Positions 1-8,934 of a stretch of DNA of 64,000 bases are shown piece by piece. How positions within the stretch are numbered: position 1 is the stretch's first letter; each line of letters opens with the position of its first letter. The stretch is from Anadara kagoshimensis (taxonomy: Eukaryota > Mollusca > Bivalvia > Arcoida > Arcidae), in contig CM037857.1 in NCBI GenBank assembly GCA_021292105.1, positions 40,772,916-40,836,915 on the forward strand. Direction: 5' to 3'. The position numbers and the translations under genes were made by a program. The notes below the pieces were generated by a model. It was not told the DNA's origin, searched no databases, and was given only the letters and a program-made list of their open reading frames with translations.

Positions 1-343
1 TTAAGAGTACTTATACCCTTATTCACACGCCACAAATAAACTCGCATACCACCTTGTCCATTATAATGGTGCCGAGACAACCAGTAGAAGCCTACGCCAA
101 GAAAAAAACCCCAAGTTCTCACTTGGAGTCAAGCAGGTCGAACGTGCTTTAAGACAGTTTGGGTTTTAGGACTGATATTGTAACTAATTGACCTTCGCGC
201 TAACGTATTTCTGTAAGAAATGCATAAGGACGTACAGTGCATGTCCGTCAAAAGTTTATCACTAAACTAATGAATTATATATTGCCGAACCAGTAGCATC
301 TCCTTCCCTCGTTGGGGATATATATATCGAATTGTTTTCGACA
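1..343. other. Non-coding flank, no feature seen
   Basis: I see no exon, RNA gene or clear repeat here. It is probably intron or 5' flank of the KY-like gene whose last exon starts at 2214. Confidence 0.4.
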
Positions 344-714
344 GAAGCTATCGGTCTCTATCTATCGGTCTCTATCTATCTATCTATCTATCGGTCTCTA
401 TCTATCGGTCTCTATCTACCGGTCTCTATCTATCGGTCTCTATCTATCGGTCTCTATCTACCGGTCTCTATCTACCGGTCTCTATCTACCGGTCTCTATC
501 GGTCTCTATCTATCGGTCTCTATCTACCGGTCTCTATCTATCGGTCTCTATCTACCGGTCTCTATCGGTCTCTATCTATCGGTCTCTATCTATCGGTCTC
601 TATCTACCGGTCTCTATCTATCGGTCTCTATCTATCTATCTATCGGTCTCTATCTATCTATCTATCGGTCTCTATCTATCTATCTATCGGTCTCTATCTA
701 TCGGTCTCTATCTA
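344..714. repeat. TCTA / GGTCTCTA tandem array
   Basis: About 370 bp of (TCTA)n alternates with a GGTCTCTA variant, giving a higher-order 10-14 bp period (TCGGTCTCTATCTA). Two overlapping plus-strand reading frames stay open (SIYRSLS-like repeats). This is explained by the lack of stop codons in the repeat unit, not by coding function. Confidence 0.95.
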
Positions 715-889
715 CAGCCGAGCTTCGACTCCTGTTTTAGTATTCTGCACATTACTACACTGTAAACTGTACCAGGCAGTATCATAGTTACACAATCAGT
801 TTTAGCGGCATCCCCATGAACGTGATGTATATTTAAGAAATCTTTAAAAATTCAATATTTATAAATGTTATATTATCGAATACATATAT

Positions 890-1352
890 TTTATCAATAT
901 GTTCTACTTTATCAATATGTTCTATTTTATCAATATGTTCTATTTTATCAATATGTTCTGCTTTATCAATAAGTTCTGCTTTATCAATAAGTTCTATTTT
1001 ATCAATAAGTTCTATTTTATCATTATGTTCCTGTTTATCAATATGTTCCTGTTTATCAATATGTTTTATTTTATCAATATGTTCTACTTTATCAATAAGT
1101 TCTGCTTTATCAATAAGTTCTGCTTTATCAATAAGTTCTATTTTATCATTATGTTCCTGTTTATCAATATGTTCCTGTTTATCAATATGTTTTATTTTAT
1201 CAATATGTTCTACTTTATCAATATGTTTTATTTTATCAATATGTTCTACTTTATCAATAAGTTCTATTTTATCTATATGTTCTACTTTATCAATATGTTC
1301 CACTTTATCAATATGTTCAACTTTATCACTATGTTCTACTTTATCAATATGT
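890..1352. repeat. 18-bp minisatellite, open on both strands
   Basis: About 25 copies of an 18-bp unit (TTTATCAATATGTTCTAC and variants). Higher-order variants such as AAGTTCTGC and ATGTTCCTG recur in blocks, so part of the array grew by duplication of multi-unit blocks. Because 18 is a multiple of 3 and the unit lacks stops, it reads as HIDKVE repeats on the minus strand (about 833-1363) and NMFYFI repeats on the plus strand. Nothing outside the array supports a gene. Confidence 0.95.
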
Positions 1353-1877
1353 TTTATTATCACATAATTACGTTACAATTTTCAGTATTGTCATATACCA
1401 ATTTTTGAATGTATTTGATGATTAAATTAAAAAAATGGTATATGACAGTAAGAGAAAAACCAAAGGCATTGTTCAAGTCCAAAACAAGCAACGCGCGATA
1501 TATATGAAAAAAAACCCTATCAAAAGCCCAAATTCACCCTAACGTAACAATTACGTACAATTACAGATTAACATTATTTGATTACAATAACAGATAATTT
1601 TTTAACGATCGTTTAACATTACTATATATATTGGGTCACTGTTAACTTGCTTCAAGTTCTTCCTTCAAAGAAAATTCGAAATGGTTAATGTTTACAAACA
1701 TCACAACATCGATCTCTTCAAACTCAAATAACACTATTTGTAAGAAATGTCAAATGACTCATCTGGTTTATCTAAATTTCTTAGTTTATCAGAAAGTAGC
1801 ATTTATCATAATATGCTTGAATGCAAAATATACAACTTATAATTATCAGTGACAAAATAAAAAAAAATTATAGTCTA
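1353..1877. other. AT-rich non-coding spacer
   Basis: AT-rich sequence with no supported exon. Probably intronic to the KY-like gene that resumes at 2214. Confidence 0.4.
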
Positions 1878-2118
1878 GACTGAGAAATATCGCGATGAAA
1901 CTTATCACGCACTTGACTGAGAAATATCGCGATGAAACTTATCACGCACTTGACTGAGAAATATCGCGATGAAACTTATCACGCACTTGACTGAGAAATA
2001 TCGCGATGAAACTTATCACACACTTGACTGAGAAATATCGCGATGAAACTTATCACGCACTTGACTGAGAAATATCGCAGTGAAACCTTTTTAATCACGC
2101 ACTTGACTGAGAAATATC
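1878..2118. repeat. 37-bp tandem repeat, about 6.5 copies
   Basis: The unit starts GACTGAGAAATATCGCGATG and continues through AAACTTATCACGCACTT, 37 bp in all. The first five copies are almost identical, which implies recent amplification. The sixth has an insertion (CAGTGAAACCTTTTTAATC) and the last is truncated. Each unit contains the palindrome ATCGCGAT. The array lies about 95 bp upstream of the splice acceptor of the KY-like exon. Confidence 0.95.
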
Positions 2119-2201
2119 AAACAATACGTCATTGTTTCCACAATAAAAACAAATGAGAAATACTTATTGACCCGTTTTAACATTTTTTAATTTGATTTCA
2201 A

Positions 2202-2213
2202 TTTTTATTTTAG
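2202..2213 (+). promoter_or_regulatory. 3' splice acceptor of the KY-like exon
   Basis: TTTTTATTTTAG immediately precedes the exon, after a T-rich tract from about 2175. It fixes the exon start at 2214 and explains why the reading frame opens there without ATG. Confidence 0.8.
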
Positions 2214-2759
2214 GTGAAAATAACTTTCAAAATGGATAAAGGCAGACCAGTGAAAGTAACAGGAAACTTACTGAACGCGTCCGACAACTCGGACTTCTCA
2301 AATCTTATTTTTACTCAGACCCAGGGCGATACTATCAGCTATTTACTTCAAATTCCATCAGAAGGATATTACAAGATGCAAGTATACGCCCTACCTTTAT
2401 CAGACGACAGTAAAACTTTACAAGGGGTGTACAACTATTTGATCAAATGTGAACGGGCAACATCTTCCGTTTTTCCATACCCAAAACAATATGCCCAATG
2501 GAAGGAGGGGTGTTATTTATACGAACCAATGGTATTGCATGATTCCCCCGGCAACGCACGATTCAAAGTTTATATCCCAAAGGCAAGGGCTGTTGCTGTT
2601 ACTTTCAATGAGGAATGGAACCATCTAAATGATACCGGAAATGACGTATGGGAAGGTACCGTTGTTCTGGATAAATCGAAGGGTTCAAAGGTTAAACTAA
2701 ATGCAAATTTCAGCGGAGAAGAGGCAAAATACTCCACTTTGTTAGAATATACATTGTAA
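2214..2759 (+). CDS. Kyphoscoliosis-peptidase / hillarin-like protein, C-terminal exon
   Basis: This is the last coding exon of a KY/hillarin family gene. The family is cytoskeleton- or muscle-associated with a transglutaminase-like core, and this part is the Ig-like KY-specific C-terminal region. The sequence shows a polypyrimidine tract and TTTTAG ending at 2213, then an open frame from GTG (Val, not a start codon) for 181 residues to TAA at 2757-2759. Family-like blocks are SEGYYKMQVYALP near residue 49, DDSKTLQGVYNYLIKC near 64, and YPKQYAQWKEGCYLYEP near 89-105. The catalytic Cys/His/Asp core is not in this exon and must lie upstream of the window, because no further exon was found in 1-2213. 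Codon usage is more balanced than in the surrounding repeats. Family assignment is by motif recognition only. Confidence 0.85.
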   Translation: MKITFKMDKGRPVKVTGNLLNASDNSDFSNLIFTQTQGDTISYLLQIPSEGYYKMQVYALPLSDDSKTLQGVYNYLIKCERATSSVFPYPKQYAQWKEGCYLYEPMVLHDSPGNARFKVYIPKARAVAVTFNEEWNHLNDTGNDVWEGTVVLDKSKGSKVKLNANFSGEEAKYSTLLEYTL

Positions 2760-3257
2760 TTAACTGTGAATTGCAAATTAGAACTATTGTTTTTATGTAG
2801 CGAGCAAACTGTACCCATAATATTTAGTAATTAACAAACTTTAGTTCGCATTTATACTTCTTCCAAGTGTTGAACTCGTTATTACCACGTTACGTTGGAC
2901 CAGTGTCGTTGTCATGCCAGATGCATATGAACTCTATTTTGCAGATAGACTGATAAAACAAGGAATTTTTTTTAATGAAAATCACAATACCCAGCAAGGC
3001 CACCGTTATGTATTTTTCGTAGAATTAAATGCAGACACAATTTATTTGCTGTTTTGTTCTGCTTTTAAAATAAATTTTAATTCGGTAAAATCAAACTTTC
3101 TATGGTTTTATATTTTACGGTTTTGGGACAGAGAACTAAATTGTATGTAAAAGATCTACATCAGTACTTGTATTCATTAAGAACGTATATAGGATATACA
3201 AAAATACCTGTCATCCATTTATACAATTTCATTAATCTTTGCATGATTTGTAGATCT
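2760..3257 (+). other. Probable 3' UTR of the KY-like gene
   Basis: Non-coding sequence after the stop codon. AATAAA at 3069-3074 is a candidate polyadenylation signal about 310 bp past the stop. The short open frame at 2914-3150 has no family features and is probably chance. Confidence 0.5.
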
Positions 3258-3272
3258 TGTTCCGTCTAAGAG

Positions 3273-3610
3273 TGAGTGAGTAATGGTGTTTAACGTCCCA
3301 GTCAAGAATATTTCACTTATATCGAGACGTCGCCAGCTAAAGGCGAAAGTGCAGAAATTTTGCCTGTGCGTTGCGCTTATGGCATTATACAGCAGGGTTC
3401 TTTAGCGTGCCAAGCCCACCGTGACACGGGACCTCGTTTATTTTAAGTTCCCATCCGAAAGAACCGTGACTTTCATTTCGTAATGCCGAGTGCTTGGCGA
3501 AAGAACAGTCACTACCCACTTTCAAGTCTTGGGTCAGACCCGGCCGGGGTTCGAACCCACGACCTCCCACTTACGAAGCGAGCACTCTACCAACTGAGCT
3601 ACCGCAGTGG
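3273..3610 (-). mobile_element. tRNA-headed SINE with perfect 15-bp target duplication
   Basis: Read on the minus strand, the element begins CCACTGCGG, then an A box (TAGCTCAGTTGGTAGAG), an anticodon-like arm CTCGC-TTCGTAA-GTGGG, and a B box (GGTTCGAACCC), all within the first 75 bases. About 260 bp of body follows, ending in a CTCA-type tail. The flanks TGTTCCGTCTAAGAG at 3258-3272 and 3611-3625 are identical, so the insertion is full-length and fairly recent. Known bivalve SINEs such as RUDI have this tRNA-plus-body layout; assignment to that family is inference. Degraded copies lie at about 25256-25495, 28466-28517 and 51262-51435. Confidence 0.93.
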
Positions 3611-3649
3611 TGTTCCGTCTAAGAGAATTTTATACAACAATACAAGCTA

Positions 3650-3766
3650 TTTACAGATAAATTGTTGACGCAGGGATATTGCAAGCCTATGTATGCCTAT
3701 CAAAGTCCTCAAAAAGTTTCAATATTGTGGATAAGTATGAAGTCCCTCTATCCTTATTCTGGATAT
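3650..3766 (+). mobile_element. RT-element 3' fragment (coding tail)
   Basis: The sequence matches the end of the RT ORF seen at 24600-24741 plus 31539-31632 (TTGACGCAGGGATATTGCAAGCC, then AAAGTCCTCAAAAAGTTT). It stops at TTCTGGATATATC, where a minus-strand copy begins head to head. Confidence 0.75.
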
Positions 3767-4125
3767 ATCAAAAACAAACATACTAATCCATGTCCGAATC
3801 ACAATCCAGAAGCAAAGTAAAACTTTGGAACTGACAAGTTAGGTTAGACACGTTAACTTCCAACAGGGAAGTGAGGCCGGGTGCTCCGGAAGGGTAAGCA
3901 CCTCCTGTTTAGCTAGCTACACCCGCCACGTGTGTGAAAGGAACATGGAACTATGAGACGTCAAATATATCCAGGGCAATCCTGGACACAGAGACATCAA
4001 ACTTATCAACAATACTGTGATGACGGCCATAAAACTTTTTGAGGGCCTTGATAAGCTTAGGCTTGCAATATCCCTGAGTTAACAATTTATTTGCAAGCAG
4101 TCTACTTCGTTGTACAAAGTATATT
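3767..4125 (-). mobile_element. RT-element, 5'-truncated 3' end
   Basis: On the minus strand this contains the C-terminal RT codons (GCCCTCAAAAAG, ATTGTTGATAAGTTTGATG, CTGGATATATTTGACGTCTC, TAG). The shared 3' UTR follows: CACGTGGCGGGTGTAGC, CAGGAGGTGCTTACCC, GAGCACCCGGCCTCACTTCC, TTTGCTTCTGGATTGTGATT, AGTATGTTTGTTTTTG. It is one of about fifteen such copies in the window. Confidence 0.85.
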
Positions 4126-4177
4126 TAACGTCCCAAAATTCCTTGTTGATTTTATCCTAAATTAATATAACATGCGT

Positions 4178-4345
4178 AGAAGATGTAGCTAGCTAAACAA
4201 GAGTGCTTATCTTTCCCGAGCACCCGGCCTCACTTCTTTGGTGGAAGTCCACGTGTTTCACTTAATTTATTAATTGTCAAATGTTTAACTATTGTTAAGG
4301 GATTGTAATTTGGTCATAGATTGATATGTTTGTTTTTCATAAGGT
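4178..4345 (+). mobile_element. RT-element 3' UTR fragment
   Basis: GTAGCTAGCTAAACA, GAGCACCCGGCCTCACTTC and GATTGATATGTTTGTTTTTC match the 3' UTR of the abundant RT element. No coding part is present. Confidence 0.7.
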
Positions 4346-4987
4346 ATACAATCTATTGGCTTTCATTGTCATGACTTCAGAGAGTTAATTTTGATTTGAT
4401 AAACGTTTTGAGGTCCCTGACAATATATTTTATATTTGATCACTTTATTGAAAGTTTTTTCATGTCAAAATCCATGTACAAGCTTAATGCGGTAATTGTG
4501 TCTAAAGCAATTGTTTTGTGCCAGACATTGCGTATGTTAGATCTGTTTGTTACTTGTTAGTAAATATTAAAGTAAAAAAAACACTTTGGCAAAACAAGGT
4601 AATGCTTTTATAATTGCGGTACGTCCAGGGTAAACCTGTACAGTTTCCTACGTTCTCCTGTTACTACATAGCGGATGTTAATGTACGGATGTTAATGTAA
4701 TTGAATAATTTATCAAACTAGAAACCCCTTATTTTGGTTTGGGTAATTACTACAATTGGTAAAACTCATTCAGGATTTCTCCGCTGTTCTATAACGGGGC
4801 ATCTTGTATAAGTTAAGAAGTAACTTGCTTGGTAGCAAAACTCTATTACAAAGAATAGAAAATTCCAACATGTCATCTAAACCTTGTTAGTCAAGTAGTA
4901 TGAGAGCGAAATTATCTGGATACTATTCTGTCTATATTGCAAGGATATGCTTTTAAGAACTTTAAATGTTGATTTTTCATGTGGCGT
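4346..4987. other. Unassigned non-coding sequence
   Basis: AT-rich; no supported gene. Short fragments may be decayed repeats, but I cannot place them. Confidence 0.4.
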
Positions 4988-5115
4988 TGTAGCTAGCTAG
5001 ACAGGAGGTACCTGCATTTTCCGGCCTCAGTTCCTTGGAGGAATTCCATGTATTTAACTTAATTTGGCAAGTTTTGACTTTGCTTTTAAAATTTTTTATT
5101 TGGACTTAGGCAGGT
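4988..5115 (+). mobile_element. RT-element 3' UTR fragment
   Basis: GTTGTAGCTAGCTAGACAGGAGG, CCGGCCTCAGTTCCTTGGAG and AAGTTTTGACTTTGCTTTTA follow the order of the RT-element 3' UTR, strongly diverged. Confidence 0.65.
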
Positions 5116-5304
5116 ATTTTTGGATTTATTTTCAAAAGAACGTAAAATGTTTTAAATATCAGCTTATCTAAGTAGAATCAAAATGGTAAAAAAAAACCTT
5201 AAGATTTTTTGGCTGACTTTAGGGTCATTATTGAATTATGGCAAGTTTACTACATCTGCAGAAAGGACCTCGGGGTCGATTAGTGTGTGGTTTAATATTA
5301 GTCT

Positions 5305-5570
5305 CTACTAGGGGCAAATTTACTTACATAAGTAAAATTTGCGTATATGCAAAGTTGTTTCTTACGACAAAATTTGCTTATGTGAGTAAATTTACACATG
5401 AGTAAAAATACTTGGGTATGCAATTCTCGCCGTATAAATGGGACTTAAAACGCTTCTTACAACCTAAAGCCCCATTTATACGGCGAGAATTGCATACCTA
5501 AGTATTTTTACTCATATGTAAGCAAAAACATATTTTGGTTTGCGTTCATACATAATTTATGTACCATAAG
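5305..5570. mobile_element. Palindromic MITE, family A copy 1
   Basis: Inverted arms at about 5400-5443 and 5470-5514 (GGTATGCAATTCTCGCCG ... CGGCGAGAATTGCATACC) sit inside further GTAAATTT/AAATTTAC inverted motifs. No coding capacity. A second, partly rearranged copy lies at 6775-7015, which supports a mobile family. Element ends and TSD are not clear. Confidence 0.65.
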
Positions 5571-6774
5571 TAAATTTGAAGTTTTCAACAAATTTTGGAT
5601 AATTTTCATTCTGAACATTGAACAGTTTAGACTTGATTATCAGATAAGAAAGTTTTCTTACTATTTAAGCACCGATTTGATACTGAGGTATTATAATGAC
5701 AGTTCTACTTGGTGATCCAGCATATCTGTCATATACCAGTTTTTGAATTAAATCATAAAATACATTAAAAAATGTTAATATATGACATATCCTTTAAAGA
5801 CTTGTTTTCTCAAGCCTTATAAAACAAACAAACACAATCTTACACCAGTGCAGAGCACATTTATATACTGTCAAGTTAGGGTAGAACGACACTGGATCTT
5901 CGATCTCTTTGGGTTGCTTGAAATGCCCATTGTGATGTTTGCAAAAAAGGATTGATGTCCATGTCGTGTTTGCTTGTTCTGTAAAAGGAGCTTGTGTTGT
6001 TCCTCATAACATATATCAGATATTTAGATTAGCCCATGTCTCCTAAAACCCAGTCTGGCCCCCAAAACGTGTACACATTTTAGGTATTTATAACATTAAA
6101 ACATCTTTTTTTAACTGAACTGGACCCTTAACTCAAATTAGTTAAGCTTCATCCCTGAATATGAAGCTGCAAATTAATTCTTTAGGATGGGTCGAATGTT
6201 TTTATTGAACTTGATGGTGAAAATTATTTCAGTGACGTTGAAGATGATGATGCTTGTAATATTTGCTCTCCCAAAACACTTCGTGACGACATGGCATCTC
6301 CTTTCATGGACAATTGATTGTCAAATTTGTAAAAGTAAATTTTCTTTACATTCTGTGGTTGGCTTTTGTTGCTCAAACACTTTCTCTTTGAAAACTAGTA
6401 AACCGTCAAATTTTGGTGACAGTTTGTCACTAGTTTTTGTGCTTTTGTCAAATAAAACTATTTCAATTACAACTTTTGATCTTTATTGGATAATTATTAC
6501 AAATCAATGAGGTTAATAGTGGTTGGCTTCTTTAACCGCTATGAGTTAGATCCCCGATTGTAACACCATATGTGGTGAGTGGGTTGGCACATGTTGCAAT
6601 TGGTTAGGTCAATGTCAATACAATGTATCAGTGGACAACACTAACAAACAGTTTTTTCTGGTACAAGACAGATTACAAACACCCATAATCACTTCTGCAC
6701 CACATGGACCTGAATGAACATTAACCCATAGAGATAAATAACCTAGCAATAATAAGTCTATGTGTTAAAAATTA
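5571..6774. other. Unassigned non-coding sequence
   Basis: No exon with splice sites or recognisable domain. A 107-codon open frame at 6187-6510 has no family features and AT-driven composition; treated as chance. Confidence 0.4.
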
Positions 6775-7015
6775 TGTGAGTAAATATTACTGTGCGTTCA
6801 TACGACACTGTAGCAAAATTTGCATACCTAACTATAAAATACTCACATATTATAGCAAATTTGCACTTGGTCCCTACTAGGTGCAAATTTACTCACATGA
6901 GTAAAATTTGCGTATATGCAAAGTTGTTCATACGACACAATTTGCATATGTGAGTAAATTTACATATGAGTAAAAATTACTTAGGTATGCAATTCTCGCC
7001 GTATAAATGGGGCTT
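6775..7015. mobile_element. Palindromic MITE, family A copy 2
   Basis: Shares CTACTAGGTGCAAATTTACT, GTAAAATTTGCGTATATGCA, GGTATGCAATTCTCGCCG and CCGTATAAATGGG with copy 1, but lacks the second half of its hairpin. Its own inverted motif AAATTTGCATACCTAAC lies at the left. Confidence 0.6.
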
Positions 7016-7116
7016 AAGAATGCGCCCGTACTTTAATATACATTAAGAAACTTGTCGGTTCGTCTGGCGAAAGTCGGTGGTTTCTTAGTGCATTGTTTTT
7101 CTCTCCAAAACCAGAG

Positions 7117-7317
7117 AATTGACGGATCGCCGGCCACGCCCACAATGGTCCGACAAAGGACGCCATCACGGTACCAAAGCAGCGTCACGGCAACTAATGA
7201 CGTACTAGTATCAGTAACGTCATTAAACGGCGCCGAGTTTTCATTCATTTTGCGTGTTATTCAAGCATGCCAGACCTTTGTCGGAACATTGTGGGTGTGG
7301 TCAGCGATACGTCAATT
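7117..7317. mobile_element. MITE family B copy 1 (CAATTGACGTATCGCC termini)
   Basis: Terminal inverted repeats of about 45 bp run AATTGACGGATCGCCGGCCA ... CAATGGTCCGACAAAGG and, inverted, CCTTTGTCGGAACATTGTGG ... CGATACGTCAATT. Length is about 200 bp with a GC-rich centre unlike its surroundings. A second copy, inverted in its core, is at 39629-39825. Overlapping open frames here are by-products. Confidence 0.8.
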
Positions 7318-7596
7318 GACCGCCTCGATATATGTTACGAATTTTCCTGGAGCGTTAAAGCAACAATATCCCGCTCACCTGTTAATTACAACTATACCTT
7401 TTGGATAATAAGTGAGCCAGTTAGTAAAATAAACAGGGGTCAACATCCAAACAAAAAGGATCCAAAGATGTCACCAACTATAAATATGTATAGTGACGGT
7501 TTATCACGACTACTGTGGTTTAAGGATTTAGGTTTTAGGGTCTGAGCTGAAGGATCTACCCATCTAAACTAGTTTTTACGAATAAGAAAAAGAAAT

Positions 7597-7602
7597 TTTA
7601 TT
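7597..7602 (-). terminator. PolyA signal of copy A
   Basis: AATAAA on the minus strand, 67 bp after the stop codon at 7670-7672. The same spacing is seen in copy B. Confidence 0.65.
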
Positions 7603-7669
7603 GCTTTACAAAGCTTTTACATTTATTAACAGGTGAAACAAACGTAAAAGTGAGTGACTGATATAACGG

Positions 7670-7853
7670 CTAATTATACATTCTGCAACAACAGTAGTTT
7701 GGACCACAGTGGTCAGCTTTCCAAGTACATCCACCCTTAAAATATCTGTACACAGACATAACTGGTTTTCCTGCATCTGGTTGTATGTGAGTATGGTTTG
7801 GTTTTAGGACGTTAATTGTCTTTGAAATTAGGTACGCGTCAAAACAATCAAAC
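7670..7853 (-). pseudogene. Copy A exon 3 (C-terminal cysteine cluster)
   Basis: Follows TTTTTAG and completes the split AA|G lysine codon. It encodes FDCFDAY, PDAGKP, YRYFKGGCTWKADHCG and YCCCRMYN, then TAG at 7672-7670. It is one codon longer than copy B. Confidence 0.85.
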
Positions 7854-7929
7854 CTAAAAAAAAAAATAATAAAAAAAAAAAAATAGAAAGTAAATATTTA
7901 TCGTTCAAGAACCTTTTATTAATTAAATG

Positions 7930-8172
7930 AAAATCAATGTCCGTATCACAATCCGGAAGCAAAGTGAAAACACTGAAGCTGACAAATCAATAAAACACAT
8001 AAACTTCAATCAGGGACGTGAGGCCGGGAACTACGAAAGGGTAAGCACTTCCGGTGTAGCTGGCTACAACCACCACGTGTGTTCTCAAAATTGAAAGTGA
8101 AAGGAACCTGGGACTATGGGACATAAAAAATATCCAGGGCAATCCTGGACACGGAGACATCTTGCATATCAA
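7930..8172 (-). mobile_element. RT-element 3' fragment in intron 2 of copy A
   Basis: The minus-strand order is CTGGATATTTTTTATGTCCC, AGGTTCCTTTCACTTTC, ACGTGGTGGTTGTAGCC, GGCCTCACGTCCCTG and TTTGCTTCCGGATTGTGA. Diverged copy of the abundant 3' end. Absent from intron 2 of copy B, so it was inserted after the gene duplication or lost from B. Confidence 0.8.
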
Positions 8173-8415
8173 AAACAATTCAAATATTTTTAAAAAACAA
8201 AAATTAGTTTTTTTTTCTTAAGTTAAAGTTAGGGTAAGTTTGTAGTTCATTAGAAATCAAGCAGTTGTCTCAGCGTTTCGGCAAAAATTTCGCTTTTAAG
8301 TATACACTTTTTGCACATTGTTTCAAATTAAGACTTGAAAACTTGAAAGTCTGTTGTTTATTCCATTTGAAATTAAAAAGTAAAATTTAGCCTGATCAGT
8401 ACAATTTTTACTTAC

Positions 8416-8645
8416 TTTCTTCTCCCGTAGTTTATCATTCTAGACATAGTAGGTTTAGCTTTCCGACAGATATCGTCACACCTTGGTGCTGTCCCTCTTC
8501 CACCTCCACAATTCCTTCTTACAGCAAAAACATACGACGGCCTGTCAGTGACAGAGGTACACATAGACTGTTGCCATCTCATCAAAATAATTCAGTGCAT
8601 AAAATGGTGCAGATCCATATGTTATAGCGACACAGCTTATGATAG
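8416..8645 (-). pseudogene. Copy A exon 2 (carries the +1 frameshift)
   Basis: Bounded by a T-rich acceptor ending AG (8646-8647) and the donor GTAAGT (8410-8415). It encodes the signal-peptide end, then a segment with SMCTSVTDRPSYVFAVRRNC and a CxxxC (RCDDIC) motif once the frameshift at about 8570-8574 is passed. Confidence 0.85.
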
Positions 8646-8708
8646 CTAAAAAAAAAAACAAATGATGATAACACATATGGTGACATAAATTAATGTAATT
8701 TGAAAATT

Positions 8709-8713
<5 letters not shown>

Positions 8714-8751
<38 letters not shown>
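8714..8751. repeat. (GA)n microsatellite
   Basis: Uninterrupted GA run of about 38 bp in intron 1 of copy A. Confidence 0.95.
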
Positions 8752-8753
<2 letters not shown>

Positions 8754-8894
8754 GTTTTCCAGCCGCCCTCATACCCAAAAATTGTAGGTGTTTTTGTTAA
8801 TTTCGTTAACTTTTCGTTAAGGAATATTTTCATTAAAAAAAATATTTACATCTTTTCATGATAAAGGAAAAAAAATGTGTTTATAAGTACAACA

Positions 8895-8895
<1 letters not shown>

Positions 8896-8933
<38 letters not shown>

Positions 8934-8934
8934 A
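8896..8934. repeat. (AAAT)n microsatellite
   Basis: About ten AAAT units in intron 1 of copy A. Confidence 0.95.

Noticed and set aside
312-787. Two long overlapping reading frames (142 and 151 codons)
   Set aside because: Produced wholly by the TCTA/GGTCTCTA array; frames overlap and contain only the repeat.
899-1408. 169-codon plus-strand frame of NMFYFI repeats
   Set aside because: By-product of the 18-bp minisatellite having no stop codon in any unit.
1878-2118. CRISPR array
   Set aside because: The 37-bp units abut directly with no unique spacers, in a eukaryotic intron.
3385-3668. Two 61-codon frames, and a possible genuine tRNA gene at about 3540-3610
   Set aside because: The A and B boxes belong to a SINE with its own target duplication; the acceptor stem is not closed at the 3' side and a SINE body follows.
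7033-7545. Overlapping frames of 71, 118 and 92 codons
   Set aside because: They lie across the GC-rich family B MITE; none has a domain, splice context or conservation in copy 2.
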